Source: Datura wrightii (Eukaryota > Streptophyta > Magnoliopsida > Solanales > Solanaceae). Taken from it: a stretch of DNA of 64,000 nt. Position 1 is the stretch's first letter; every line of letters begins with the position of its first letter. Where the stretch lies: contig JASDFA010000003.1 in the NCBI GenBank assembly GCA_035772735.1, positions 129,473,001-129,537,000 on the forward strand, written 5' to 3'. Position numbers and translations under genes: made by a program. Shown here piece by piece: positions 25,260 through 36,800 of the stretch. The notes below the pieces were generated by a model. The model was given only the letters and a program-made list of their open reading frames with translations. It did no database searches and was not told the DNA's origin.

Positions 25260-26445
25260 CTAAGCATCATCCTCGGGATTGTACTCCTCATCCTCATCAT
25301 CATCTTTTCCATCAACCTGCATGGCGCCCGTAGCAGCATCATCCTCCTCATCCATAACTAAGTCAATAAGTGTGTCCTCATCATCATCAAGTGGCTCTTA
25401 AAAATTTGGGCCCATTCGGGACATCAATATAGCACTCTCGGTGAGCAGGTACCATACCTCTAAAGTTGTCATCTCCACTGTAGTGGCGGGTCGACCTCCT
25501 AGCTTTAGCTATAATTCCAGCATCCCAAATATATAATCCTACCAACTCTCATCATGGGCTTGCTGATCAGCTATAGTAAGAAGAGGGCCTATGGAAGGGA
25601 TAGTCTCCTTCACCTTTGTGACGTCTATCGTCTTTCCAACCAAGTGTCCTGCCAAAGGTAACACTAGGTCTGCATCTTCCTCCTCAATACCTTCCTCCCT
25701 CAAGAACATGGTCAAGAGACTGTCGTGACAATAATTCCATTTACAATTGTCTCGTGATCTTCTCATATTGTCACGAATCACATCACCAAAGTTGATCAGT
25801 ATTCCCTTCATTAACATGTATACCAAGACAATCCGCTCTCGAGTCACTTCTATCATATGTGTCCTAGGGAGAAAGACAGTACACACTAACTTCGCCCACA
25901 CCTTTTCCCCCTTATTCAATAAGTAAACGCTAATGTGCAATGAGTACCATTATGATCCCTCGCCCAACGAGCAGATGAGTTCTCACCATATAAAATGTGA
26001 CAAATGTCTATGTATTGAGGCTTCTCCAGCAAGATTAAATACTCAACATTGAACCTTTTAGTTGTGAAACACACCACCTGATCTTTGATCTTTACCTTGG
26101 TGCTCTCTCCGGATGAGGTATCCCGATTTGCATAGAACTACCTCACCAATGTGAGGTTGCACCTTTCCGGCTCATTGAAGATGTAACCTGCTCCCAACTC
26201 ACGTATTTTGTCTCGAATGGCTGGGAACTCAAGTGCTAAGAAGCCCCTCATCTATCTAGTTTTCAGGTGCATACTTGGCTTTTTTTTAGGGTTGAACTAA
26301 GTAAGCCCATGAGGCTCTACCGTTTTTGCTTCAAATCTCCTAGCTAAACTAGCTTTAGAAGCTGAAGAACTAGCCCCATTTTGCCTTTTCTAGCCCTTTT
26401 GACACTTGGATCCGCAACAACCACCTCCTTTCCTTCTGATGACAT
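25260..26445 (-). pseudogene. 3' ORF of the Athila-like element (putative plant transposon protein domain, PF20167-like)
   Basis: About 390 codons on the minus strand, starting at an ATG at 26445-26443 (MSSEGKEVVVADPSVKRA) and ending with an acidic tail (DEEDDAATGAM..., DDDEDEEYNPEDDA) at a TAG at 25262-25260. A frameshift lies near 26380. The middle part (25940-25539) holds KVWAKLVCTVFLPRTHM, TRERIVLVYMLMKGILINFG and LLTIADQQ, a pattern I recognise from the 'putative plant transposon protein' domain found widely in Solanaceae elements. Its function is unknown; it has no RT, protease or integrase signature. Directly upstream is a good splice acceptor (TTTTTCTTTTTAG at about 26451). It could be a captured host sequence or an element-specific accessory protein. 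The family name is from memory. Confidence 0.65.
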
Positions 26446-26696
26446 GGCACCTAAAAAGAAAAAATCAAGAACACAAAATTAGATCATGAACAAAATGGCT
26501 AACTAATTAAGTGTTGAAGGTGCAAAATCCACCCCACACATAATTTGCTAGCATGCTTGTGAGAATTTTTCAAATGGAGTACTCAAGACTTTCCTCGTCA
26601 TCATCCAATCTCAATAATTCAATTTAATTAACTAACTCCATACTACACCAAGTTCATGGATTTTTTCTCTTTTCAACTCTCTTTTAGCTCTTAGCT

Positions 26697-28799
26697 TGTC
26701 ATGCCCTACCTTGGGAGGCATGATTGGCACCTGGTGCCCTACTAGGATCTGAACTAACTGAGCTGACTGAGCCTAAGCACTTTTGGTGTAGGCTTACTCC
26801 CCAATTCAAGAAAAAAACGAGCTATATCTTGGCTGTAAATACAACCTCTGGCCGACATAGCCGTGTAGCCACCTGTAAAAGAAAACCAGCTAGCCAGAAA
26901 CAAGCAAGAACAGGGAATCCTATGCAGGCCAACAAGACCACCATAATGTCTAGTTATGACCGTAAAGTAAAACCAGTGCTAAGCTAAACTATGGCTGACA
27001 AGGCCGCTAATCTATCATCTAAACAAGGCCCCACATAACCAACAAGTAAACTAAAACACATATGGGCTCCACACAGCCACCACGTGAACTAAAGCACGAA
27101 TAGGCCCCACACGGCTAATAACAACTAACCACAGGGAAATAGAACCAATTTGCAAGCCTCTAGGAGTAATATGATGGTCGGGACAGGGTTCCAACCTACC
27201 CATGAACTATATAATCAAAAGGAGTAAACCTTCTATTTATAAGCTCCAGAAGAAAGGAGCTATAGCACTGGTGATGCTTGCTGAAAGCTATGAGGGACCT
27301 GCTCCTCGTCTATCTGTACCTGCAGGCAAGTAATGCAGTGCCCCAGAAGGGCGTCAGTACAATATGTACTGAATATGTAAGGCGATAACTGTAAATGACT
27401 GAAATAAGGAGATAGAACTGAAGATAACTAAAATAAAAGGGGGGTAGAGATCATACCTGAGTAATAGAACTTCTTACTATCAAACATTATTAATCACTAA
27501 AGAAAACAAGAACCTTACTGGCCCTCATAAGCCTGAAGGTACAACCAGTACAAAATAACCCACTTGGGGCCCCCATAAGCCCTAGTGAGTACACCTCTAT
27601 CTATATACCCTTATCCAAGGTCACACTGGTCAACTAATAGCTATAGTCGTCCTACCAATCCCCTGGGTCTGCAACTGAGCTCGTTCGGCCCCTGACTGTA
27701 ACTGTTTCTAAGTCTGGTGGACTCCTAATATCTACATACCGGGCACCAGGCTCGACGGGGGTGTATAAAGTCAACCACGACATATGAGGACCTGGGACCC
27801 TATCTTCGTCCCTGGCGGACGGCATACCGCTCCGTAGAGCGACGTCATCTCACCTCTGTCAGGCGTTGACACAGCTAATAACCCTAGGGTCGGTCATGAA
27901 TGTCATATAGGAATAATCCATCCCAAACTAAACATGGAATATGCGTTTCAGCTAATAACAACAACCAATCATAATAGGCATTCTTCTGTTGCTCTTACTG
28001 GGACTCAACTGAGTTATCATGCTAAGAAAACTAACTTGCCAAAAGAAACTGCCTTAACATACCTCGTTTGTCGATTACTGATTAACTAGCGAGTTTCAAC
28101 TCGTATTTAACTGGTCTTGTCAACTACAATCGTATTATTAGAGGAATGAGGATAATTCCAAATTGATGAAAAATGATTACTTTACATAGAAATATTAACT
28201 ATATTTCAACTTGATGGAACACGATCAAAAACTCGTAATTTCTCGAGAATCCATAAGGGAGAAATGCTTACTTTAAGCCTGTGATCTTATTGACACTAGT
28301 TTGAAGCAATTCCAATAACTTTAGCTCGGCGGAGTTATGATTTTCCGGGTGAATTTCGTGAAAATAAATCCGCGATATGCTCCCTGCAGCCTTAAACTTC
28401 AATACCCGAAGTTAATTTGAATTCGAGCGGCGTTTTGCGGCGTAAAAGGATGAGTTTTACTTGTCTTCCTCGTGGTTCCTCTCTTCTTCTAGAATATATA
28501 TTGAAATATAACTTAAAATCAAAGGGAGAGACATATATATACTTGAGGCGGTGGATAGGGGTCCATGGCACGGACCCTGTCGTGCCAATTTTGGGCCGTG
28601 CCATAGAGACCAACGCGCCAGGGAGGGTCCGTGCCACGTTGCCCCTTTGGCCAACTGGTTCGGCCCTCTCCCGCGCAATCCTTAATCCATGCTCGTTTGA
28701 ACTTCCCCCAAGACTCTTCCTCGTACTTATTATACTCTAGAACTCGTAACCAATGTACGAATAGGCCGTCTAAACGTTAGGAACTTACGGGATGTAACA
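26697..28799 (-). mobile_element. Solo LTR (Tekay-like), TSD TAGCT
   Basis: 2103 bp; plus-strand ends TGTCATGCCC and GATGTAACA, so the LTR itself is in minus orientation (TGTTACATCCCG...GGGCATGACA). Flanked by TAGCT at 26692-26696 and TAGCT at 28800-28804, a perfect 5-bp duplication. No internal sequence, so it is a solo LTR. A minus-strand TATA-like run (TATATATATG) lies near 28531-28542. Same family as 39997-42515. The ORFs read across 28392-28740 are chance. Confidence 0.92.
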
Positions 28800-29890
28800 T
28801 AGCTTTTCAAGAATGCTTTACCTAGACCATCCCTCTCACTTTCCTCCTCCAATTTATAACTCAAGTAATTCATGTAATGAAGTAGCACTATTCAATTCAC
28901 TCAGCAAAAAATAATCAATTTACTACCATCCATCAAGAATTTCAACAACTCAGGCATTATTCATATTTTAGCATTCAATAGCCATGCACTTTCTCTCTCT
29001 ACAATTAATACATTTACCCACAAACATTCAAGACATCAATTCACCAACCTCCATTATCCCACAAGTTCAAATCACCATATTCAAACAAGAATCGAGCTAC
29101 CCAATAAAGATAACATGCTATCATGGAAGAATTTAAGACTTTAAGCATATCACACCCAAAACATGAAATTCAAGCTTTTCACCAACAATGGTGATTTGAG
29201 TTCTAAATCTTGGGGATGAAGGGTGTGAGAGTATGCTTTCTTCATTGTGTAACAAAGAAATAAGAAATATACATACTTGAGTTGAAGATGATAGCTTCAC
29301 CAAAGCTTCGGAGAAGACAACAATGGAGGGGAGAGGGGAAGAGAGAGCTACGACCTAAGAGAGAGAGAGAGAGAGGAATTTTTTTTGCTTTTTTTTATTT
29401 TTCAACTTTTTGAGGGAAAAAGATGAATGAAAATTTAAATAAAGAATTGTGTTATCTAATTTAAGGACTTTTGAGTCAACATTGACTTAAATTGACCAAA
29501 AATTTTCTACCATCAGGCCCGGGGCGGCCCCAAAAATTTTCGACCATCAAGCCCCTGGTGTGGCATGCCACCCATAGCCTCACCTGAAAAAATTTTCTTC
29601 TTCTAGGATTTAACTCCTGGCACCCACCACCAGGAAAAAAAAATTCTTCTAGCATTAACTCTTGCCATCCCATTCCAGGCATATCACCCTAGACTTACAC
29701 TTTTTAGCTCAATGTCTCAGCTTATTCTTGCCTCTTACGCCATGTTCTTCTCTATAAAACAAAGAAAATATACAAATTGTTAGAAAGATGAATTGCCTCC
29801 CACCTAGCACCTCAGTTATAGTCGTGGCACGACATTCATGGGTTTCCTTCCATGCAACGCCTGATTTAACGTCACATCATGACTATATCC
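28800..29890 (-). promoter_or_regulatory. Noncoding internal region with promoter-like organisation, upstream of the 3' ORF
   Basis: This lies between the end of protease and the 3' ORF. On the minus strand it reads, in order: end-of-pol tail text (CGTTAAATCAGGCG, GGGAGGCAA near 29790-29870); a GC-rich word cluster (GGGTGGCATGCCACACC, GGGGCCGCCCCGGGCC, 29500-29690); an AT-rich TATA-like stretch (TTTATTTAAATT near 29435); a CT-rich leader with a (CT)n run (29358-29376); and a strong splice-donor-like GTATGT at 29276-29271. This order resembles U3-R of an LTR. That it drives the 3' ORF is an inference only. Confidence 0.4.
29358..29376 (+). repeat. (GA)n microsatellite
   Basis: About nine GA units, followed closely by homopolymer T runs. 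On the minus strand it is a CT run in the presumed leader of the 3' ORF. Confidence 0.9.
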
Positions 29891-29893
29891 CCA

Positions 29894-30246
29894 TCACTCC
29901 TTCATTCTAGTGGACTCATGACCGTACCAAGGATCTGCTAAACTCTCATAAAGCACCTGCTGCTCCACTAACTGACTACAACCTCCAGGTTCTCCCGCTG
30001 GCTTCACTGTAAAGTCCTCATAGTGAGTTGGCATTCCTACTACTCTGACCACTTCAAACACTACCTCCTGACCATCTACTCTCATAGACATCTTTCCCGA
30101 CTGAACATGTATGACAGCACCAACGGTGGCCAAAAATCCTTTCCCCCAAATGAGGGGAACTGTTGCATTTGCCTCATAATCCAAGATTATTAAGTCCACT
30201 GGTAGGATGTAAGTTCCTAACTTAATCAATACAACTTCAATGATTT
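29894..30246 (-). pseudogene. Aspartic protease, C-terminal half, Athila-like element
   Basis: Minus-strand reading gives IKLGTYILPVDLIILDYEAN, then VPLIWGKGFLAT (the second conserved protease motif, usually ILGRPFLAT; here W-G-K) and VIHVQSGKMSMRVDGQEVVF. It ends at a stop at about 29894 with no RT following. Its N-terminal half is at 39709-39996 on the far side of the Tekay-2 insertion. The target-site duplication lies in codons between the two halves and the frame is preserved across it. Flaps fit the Athila/Tat protease family. Confidence 0.85.
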
Positions 30247-30319
30247 AGTTATACCCTGAGAACTCAAAGATTGGACCCAGGAGTTGAATCGGGGAAAAAC
30301 TGAAAATTTGGGTTGCAGG

Positions 30320-30770
30320 CACAAGACGAGTCGTTGGATGACTCATGAGGAGAGCCCACGAGTCGTCATGTGACTCGTGGGTAGTCTTGTATGAAAGGAT
30401 GGCTGAAGGTCTCCACGGGCAAGGGAACGACTCATGGTCAGCCACCACGAGTCATCAAGTGGTCGTGGGGAGAAGTTGAAAAATAAAATGGAATGATCGA
30501 CCAGTGTACTTAACGGAAGGAGACCACGACTCATCTTGTCAGGCAACGAATCATGGTGTGAGTCTTTGGGAGGAATTTTACTAAAATGGTTTTAAGGAGG
30601 AAGTAAACATGAAGAGTGGTAGCCTTGACTCGTGGCCACCGATAATGAATCGTTGTGTCACCCGTTAGAGGTTTTAGTGACCAGTTCAGATAGTGTGCTT
30701 AACGGGCAAGGCGACGGATCATGAGGACTGGAAACGAGTCATCAGGTCACTCGTTGGGACCCTCGACAGT
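30320..30770 (+). repeat. ACGASTCGT word array in U3 of the Tekay-2 5' LTR
   Basis: Words at 30326-30334 and 30358-30366 (ACGAGTCGT), 30338-30346 (ATGACTCAT), 30427-30435 (ACGACTCAT), 30447-30455 and 30734-30742 (ACGAGTCAT), among others. The equivalent words in the 3' LTR at 37699-37707 and 37987-37995 read ACGAGTCGT. The differences are therefore mostly CG to CA or TG. Confidence 0.8.
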
Positions 30771-31989
30771 TATTTTCATATGAGTTAGTAAGGGATTTAA
30801 TGTAAATACCTAAGATCCTAAGGTCTAAACTACGACATTTTGGGTTATGAATAGGAAAATTTAAAGTGGTTAAGTTCAGATTTCACTCCATTCTTTCATG
30901 CATGCAAGGTAGAGGAAGTTAGGGAGTGAATCAAGCCTAGAATTCATCAATCCAATTCAATTTCTTCTTGGTCTTTCTAGGGAGATTAAGAATCAAGTGT
31001 TTCCAGGTATGTAAGGTTATCAATGGGTGAATCCTTCCACACCCATACTCCTCTATGATTTAACATAAAATTTATCAAAAACTCATGGGGTTTTGTATTT
31101 GATTTGTATAAAATTTAATGATTTAATTATGTGTCTTGTGATTTTTAAATCTTATCATTATCTACTAATTTTGATCATCTATTGACTTTTAAATTGGTAT
31201 CGATATTGTTGATTTTGAATTTCTAAGCAATTAAGTTTTATTGTACATGCCCCATGATGAATCGATTTATGATCCATTGATCCGTTGATGTTTTGATAAG
31301 CCCAATATGAATTATGTTCTAAATTATGAATTGTTTTATTATCCATTATGATTTTATGAAATTCAAGCTATGTACATGGTCTACGAGTTGTATGAATCAT
31401 ATTATTCATGAATTATGTTTTTGGCCGACTCACGAGTCTCATGTCATGGCTAGTTCACATATGTTCAAGAATGTTTATTATTATCATGATTTAACTAGCC
31501 TATGAACTCATGCATGTATTATTATGAGCACTATATATGTTTTGGGAGTAGTATCGAACACCGAGTAGGTTCGGGGGTCAAGTTTAGACCCAAATCTCAT
31601 GAACTACGTGCCACCGTAGGTATCTCGGTACCCCTTTCATGTGAGTCCCTAGCCCAAATGGCCATTTTCATAGTGATATCAAACTTTCATGGTTCTACCC
31701 ATGGCAAGGTACGAACAGCCTCCTGACTAGGGTTACAAGTCAGGCTTCATGTGTGCTCATATGAGGTATGTCGGTTAAGAGAATCTGCCACTGTCCCTCA
31801 TGATTTATGCATGTTATGATTATGTATGTTGGCTCAAGTTATGTTAAGTAAAGTTCTTCTATTAAGATTATGATTATGTTTATGTTACGAATGTTTTGAA
31901 AAACTTTGAGCCATACGATATGTTATTATGATCTGCGATACGATAATGACGTCCTAATCTTATGATCATTTATGAGTTTTATATATGTT

Positions 31990-32160
31990 TTTTAAATGTT
32001 TGTTTTACATATATAAGTATGCAAGTATGCAAGGTATGCAAGTATGCAAGTATGCAAGGTATGTAAAACAGCCTAACAACGGGTGAGGATGAGCCTACAT
32101 AGCTAGTTTCATGGTACAGGTCCCCGTTGTTAGGCTCATCCTCACCCGTAGCTAGTTTCG
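31990..32160 (+). repeat. Local tandem plus inverted-repeat rearrangement in the Tekay-2 5' LTR
   Basis: Five or so copies of AAGTATGC(AAGG) at about 32018-32060 are flanked by inverted GTTTTACATA / TATGTAAAAC. A perfect 18-base inverted repeat (ACGGGTGAGGATGAGCCT at 32079-32096, complement at 32132-32149) and a direct repeat TAGCTAGTTTC follow. The 3' LTR at 39240-39370 has the plain single-copy text, so this arose in the 5' LTR after insertion. Confidence 0.85.
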
Positions 32161-32506
32161 ACTTTGCTTTCAGTGCACTTGGTGAGTCCTCATGTTCCGA
32201 GGGCTACATGTTCACACTCTATGTTATTTCTTTCAGTTTCTGGATATTGGATTAGTTGGGGAGTTATCCCTCCAATGCGCCTTTCATGTTTAGAGGCTTA
32301 TCAAACTACAAGTTGTATTCCGTCGTATTCTATAAGTCTAGTACTGCTTTTCACTTATGCTATTTTATGATTACGTTCTTTATGTTAAGTCTTCCTCTTA
32401 TGTGATTGAATTAGATGTATGCTCATGCCATGGGTCGACTTGGGGTCTCTCGGGTCTCCTTGACCCATGTCTACGATCGGGGTGTACGTTTGGGTCGTGA
32501 CAAACT

Positions 32507-32520
32507 TGGTATTAGAGCCA
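32507..32520 (+). other. Primer binding site of Tekay-2 (initiator-Met tRNA type)
   Basis: TGGTATTAGAGCCA lies four bases after the LTR end; the canonical plant initiator-Met primer site is TGGTATCAGAGC. One C to T change is visible. Confidence 0.88.
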
Positions 32521-32710
32521 TAGGTTTTGATGTGTCTTAGCAATTCTGAAAGCTGCGTTAAGTAGAGTCTTTTTCATGGGTGTGAAGCGCACCACACTTA
32601 TGACGAAGAGGCTACTAGACGTTTAGGTAATGTTCCCTTCTTTCATGATCTATGTCGTGCAATGAATGTCCTTTACTCTTCTAATTTTTGCTATTTGTGT
32701 TTGAAGAATC

Positions 32711-33866
32711 ATGCTTCCATGTCGAAGAAACTCTAGGAGAAACGGAAATGGAAATGATCATGAGGGTGCCCATGATGGTGAGCATCAACCAGCTCCACCT
32801 ATCCATGAGGATCACGTACCAGAGCTAGCTTCCCACGCCGAGTTTAGGGCGGCGATTCACATGCTATCACAGGCCATGACAACCCTGGTCCAGAATCAGA
32901 CAGTGGCGCATCTCCCTTAGAATAGGAATGCATCGACAGCTAGGGTGAGGGACTTCTTAAGGATGAGCCCTTCGAAATTCACTAGGTCGAAGGTAGACGA
33001 GGACCCACGTGACTTTATTGAGGAAATTCTAAAGATCACCCCGGTTATGGCTGTGAATAATGGGGAATGCATTGATTTGACCTCCTATCAGCTCAAGGGG
33101 GTAGCACATATATGGTTCAAGAAATGGAAGGATGTTAGGGCGGCGGGTGTAGGCCCGATAGGTTGGGATGAGTTTCACACCACATTCATGGATCGACTCT
33201 TCTCTAGGGAGATGAGTGAGCTTTAGCCAGCCAAGTTTGTGAATATGAAGCAGGGTAACATGTCTGTCTAGGAGTATGCATTGGAATTCACCTAGTTATC
33301 AAAATATGCTCCAGAGCTGGTCGTGGATCAGCGGGCTCGGGTGAGCCATTTTATGCAGGAAGGATTGCTAGATCGCCATGCTTCACCAGGACATTGAATT
33401 TCCCCGTATTGTATTGCATGTGCAGCAGATGGAGTCGACCTACAAGTGGCAAAGAGAGGCCAAGAGGGCCAAGACCGACAACTACGGGGTTTCTTAGGCC
33501 AGGTCAGAATGTGGACTATGTCACAAGACCCAGCACAGGTCCATTGCTCCAGCTCCATCATCGGCCAGCACGTCATCCAGGTTCAGGGGAGACTTGAGGA
33601 GAAGGGCTACAGGCTCGAGGGATCATGGTAGCATGCAGGTGGAGCGCACTTTTCCAGTTTGTGTGAAATGCTACAAGAATCATCCCGGGAGGTGTCTGGT
33701 CAGTGCGGATGCTTGTTTCAGATGTGGAAATCCCAGACACAGGATCATAGATTACCCTGCATCCAGTTCTATCGCTCCAGTAGCACGACCCCCTCAGCAG
33801 GGTGCTTCCACTAGTTCAGCGGGTGGTCAGCGCCAAAACAGGTTTTATGCCCTAGCGCCTCGCTAG
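32711..33866 (+). pseudogene. Tekay-2 gag
   Basis: Capsid/nucleocapsid region. It starts with MLPCRRNSRRNGNGN and continues through EFRAAIHMLSQAMTTLVQNQ, a gag core (PRDFIEEILKITPVMAVN, WFKKWKDVR, WDEFHTTFMDRLF), and a nucleocapsid at 33640-33790. The CCHC knuckle reads CFRCGNPRHRIIDYP, so the last Cys is Tyr; a second CVKC motif precedes it. TAG stops stand at about 32918, 33224, 33271 and 33294, all where Gln is expected. A frame change occurs near 33390. Non-functional. Confidence 0.87.
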
Positions 33867-33868
33867 AT

Positions 33869-36800
33869 GTGGTCATGGGTATGTTGCGAGTCTTTCATAT
33901 TGATGTTTATGCTTTGTTAGATCCGAGAACTACATTGTCTTTTGTGACGCCTTACATTGATAGTAGCTTTGGAGTTAGTCCTGAAATTTTGTCAGAACCG
34001 TTATCTGTGTCTACTCCGGTCGGTGATTCAGTTCTAGCTAGGCGGGTATATAAAGGTTTTCCCATTAAAAAGTTGCATAATGTCACCTTCGCAGACTTAG
34101 TAGAATTAGCTATGACTGAGTTTGATATTATTCTGGGCATGGATTGGTTGTTTGCATGTTATGCTTATGTTAACTGTAGAACCTGAGCGTTGGAGTTTCA
34201 TTTTCTGGGTGAGCCAGCTTTAGGATGGACGGGTAGTTCATTGGTACCTGTAGGTCGCATTATATCTTACCTAAAGTCCAGGAAAATGATCTCTAAGGGT
34301 TTCATGTACCACCTAGTTAGGGTTAAGGATGTAGAGTCTAAGACCTCGACTATTCAGTCAGTTCCATTGGTGTGTGAGTATCCGAAAGTTTTCTGCGATG
34401 ATTTGCCAGGTGTTCCTCTGGAGAGGAAAGTTGACTTTGATATTGATCTATTGCGTGATACGCAGCCTATCAGCATTCCTCCTTACAGGATGGATCTAGC
34501 CGAGCTAAAAGAGTTAAAAGAACAATTGAAGGACTTGTTGGACAAAGGGTTTTATTAGACCGAGCAAGTCTCCATGGGGTGCACCGGTTCTCTTTGTTTG
34601 AAAGAAGGGTGGATCCCTTTGGATGTGTATTGATTATCGGTAGCTGAATAAGGTCACTATTAAGAATAGGTACCCCTTGTCCAAGATCGATGATTTATTT
34701 GACCAGATACAAGGTTTCAAGTGTTTCTCCAAGATAGATCTAAGGTCCGGATATCACCAGCTCAGAGTTCGGAGAGTGACATCCCGAAAACCAATTTTAG
34801 GACTCGATATGGTCACTATGAATTTGTTGTTATGTCTTTTCGACTAACCAACGTCCCTGCAGCTTTTATGGACTTGATTAATAGGGTCTTCAAGAAATAT
34901 CTAAACATGTTTGTGATTGTATTCATTGATGACATCCTTATATACTCTCGGAGCAAGAAGGAGCATGCCGCTCACTTGCGAATAGTGCTTCAGACCCTCA
35001 AGGATCGTCAGTTGTATGAAAAGTTCAGCAAATGCGAGTTTTGGTTGGACTCAATGGAATTTCTAGGCCATGTGGTATCAGGTGAGGGCATAAAAGTAGA
35101 TTCTCATAAAACGAGGCGGTAAAGAATTGGCCTACACCGGTGAGTCTTTCAGAAATTCAGAGTTTCTTGGGCCTATTAGGTTACTATCAGAGATTTGTTA
35201 AGGGTTTCTCATCTATTGCGGCACCTTTGACCAATTTGACTCAAAAGAAGGTGAAGTTCCAATGGTCGGAGACTTGTGAGGAAAGCTTCTAGGAATTGAA
35301 GACCCGACTCACTTCAGCACTAGTGTTAACTTTACCCGAGGGTACGGATGTCTTTTTTGTATATTGTGATGCTTCGAGAGTCAGACTGGGATGTGTGTTG
35401 ATGCAGCATGGGATAGTAATAGCATATGCGTCTCGACAGATGAAGGTTCACGAAAAGAATTACCCGACCCATGATCTTGAGTTGGGTATAGTGGTGTTTG
35501 CATTTAAGACATGGCGGCATTACTTATATGGGGTCCACGTGGATGTATTCACGGATCACAAGAGCTTGCAATATGTATTCACACAAAAATATCTCAATCA
35601 TCGGTAACGAAGGTGTTTGGAGTTGCTAAAGGACTACGATATGAGTGTTCTTTACCACCCAGGCAAGGCTAATGTGATGGCGGATGCACTTAGTAGACTC
35701 TCTATGGAGAGCGTGTCCCATGTAGACGAGGGAATGAAGGAGTTGGTGAAGGATATTCACCGGCTTGCAAGATTGGGAGTTAGATTGTTCAACTCGACCG
35801 ATGGCGGTGTTATTGTGCAGAATGGGTCAAAATCGTCCTTGGTGGTCGATGTCAAATCTAAGCAAGATGAGGACCCGATTTTGAGGAAGCTGAAGGAAGC
35901 AGTGCAGAGTCAAAAGGTGAAGGTTTTCTCCCAAGGGGGAGATGTTGTGCTACGATACCAGGGTCAACTATGTATTTCAAATGTTGATAATTTTAGGGTT
36001 CGGATATTACATGAGGTACATGGTACCAGATATTCTATCCATCGGGCATCCATGAAGATGTATCGGGACTTGCGAGAAATCTATTGGTGGGACGGTATGA
36101 AGAAGGATATTGCAAACTTCATAGCCAAATGTCCAAACTGTCAGCAAGTGAAAGTCGAGCATCAAAGGCTGGGAGGCGTACTTCAGGATATCAACATTCC
36201 CACATGGAAGTGGGAAGAGATTAACATGGACTTTATAACAGGTTTTCCCTGTACTTGGAGATAGTATGATTCCATTTGGGTTGTTATAGACAGGTTAACC
36301 AACGATGCTCACTTTCTATCGGTCAAGACCACGGATTCAGCAGATGATTATGCCAAGTTGTATATTAGGGAGTTGGTTCGACTTCATGGAGTGCCCTTGA
36401 CTATTATTTCAGACCGAGGTATTCAGTTTACCTCTTAGTTTTGGCGGTCTCTTTAGAAGGGACTTGGACCTCAAGTCAAGCTCAGCACGGCCTTTCATCC
36501 GCAAACGGATGGCCAAGCCGAGCAAACAATCCAGACTCTTAAAGACATGTTGAGGGCATGTGTTATGGATTTTAAGGGTAGTTGGGATGATAATTTTCCC
36601 TTAATCGAGTTTTCTTATAATAACAGCTATCACTCCAATATCCAGATGGCACCGTTCGAGGCTCTTTATGGGTGGAGGTGTAGATCTCCCATCGGATGGT
36701 TTGAGGTTGGTGAGGCAGCTATGATAGGGCAAAAATTGGTTCATGAGGCCATGGTAAAGGTTCAGTTGATAAGGGACAGGCTGAAGACCGCTCAGAGCCG

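Larger units (their letters stand above)
30247..32502 (+). mobile_element. 5' LTR of Tekay-2
   Basis: 2256 bp, from (A)GTTATACCC to GGGTCGTGACA. The U3 word array lies at 30320-30770. It differs from the 3' LTR by about 35 extra bases in the word array (near 30333-30367) and by a local tandem/inverted rearrangement at 31990-32160. Confidence 0.92.

Noticed and set aside
25539..25940. 133-codon ORF considered as a host gene
   Set aside because: It lies inside LTR-bounded sequence and matches the transposon-associated 3' ORF; the surrounding frame continues it.
28392..28740. Overlapping ORFs on both strands
   Set aside because: They lie in the promoter part of a solo LTR with a perfect TSD; GC-rich words keep frames open by chance.
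29476..29682. Minus-strand 68-codon ORF with internally repetitive text
   Set aside because: Repetition comes from the GC-word cluster; it lies between protease and 3' ORF in noncoding sequence.
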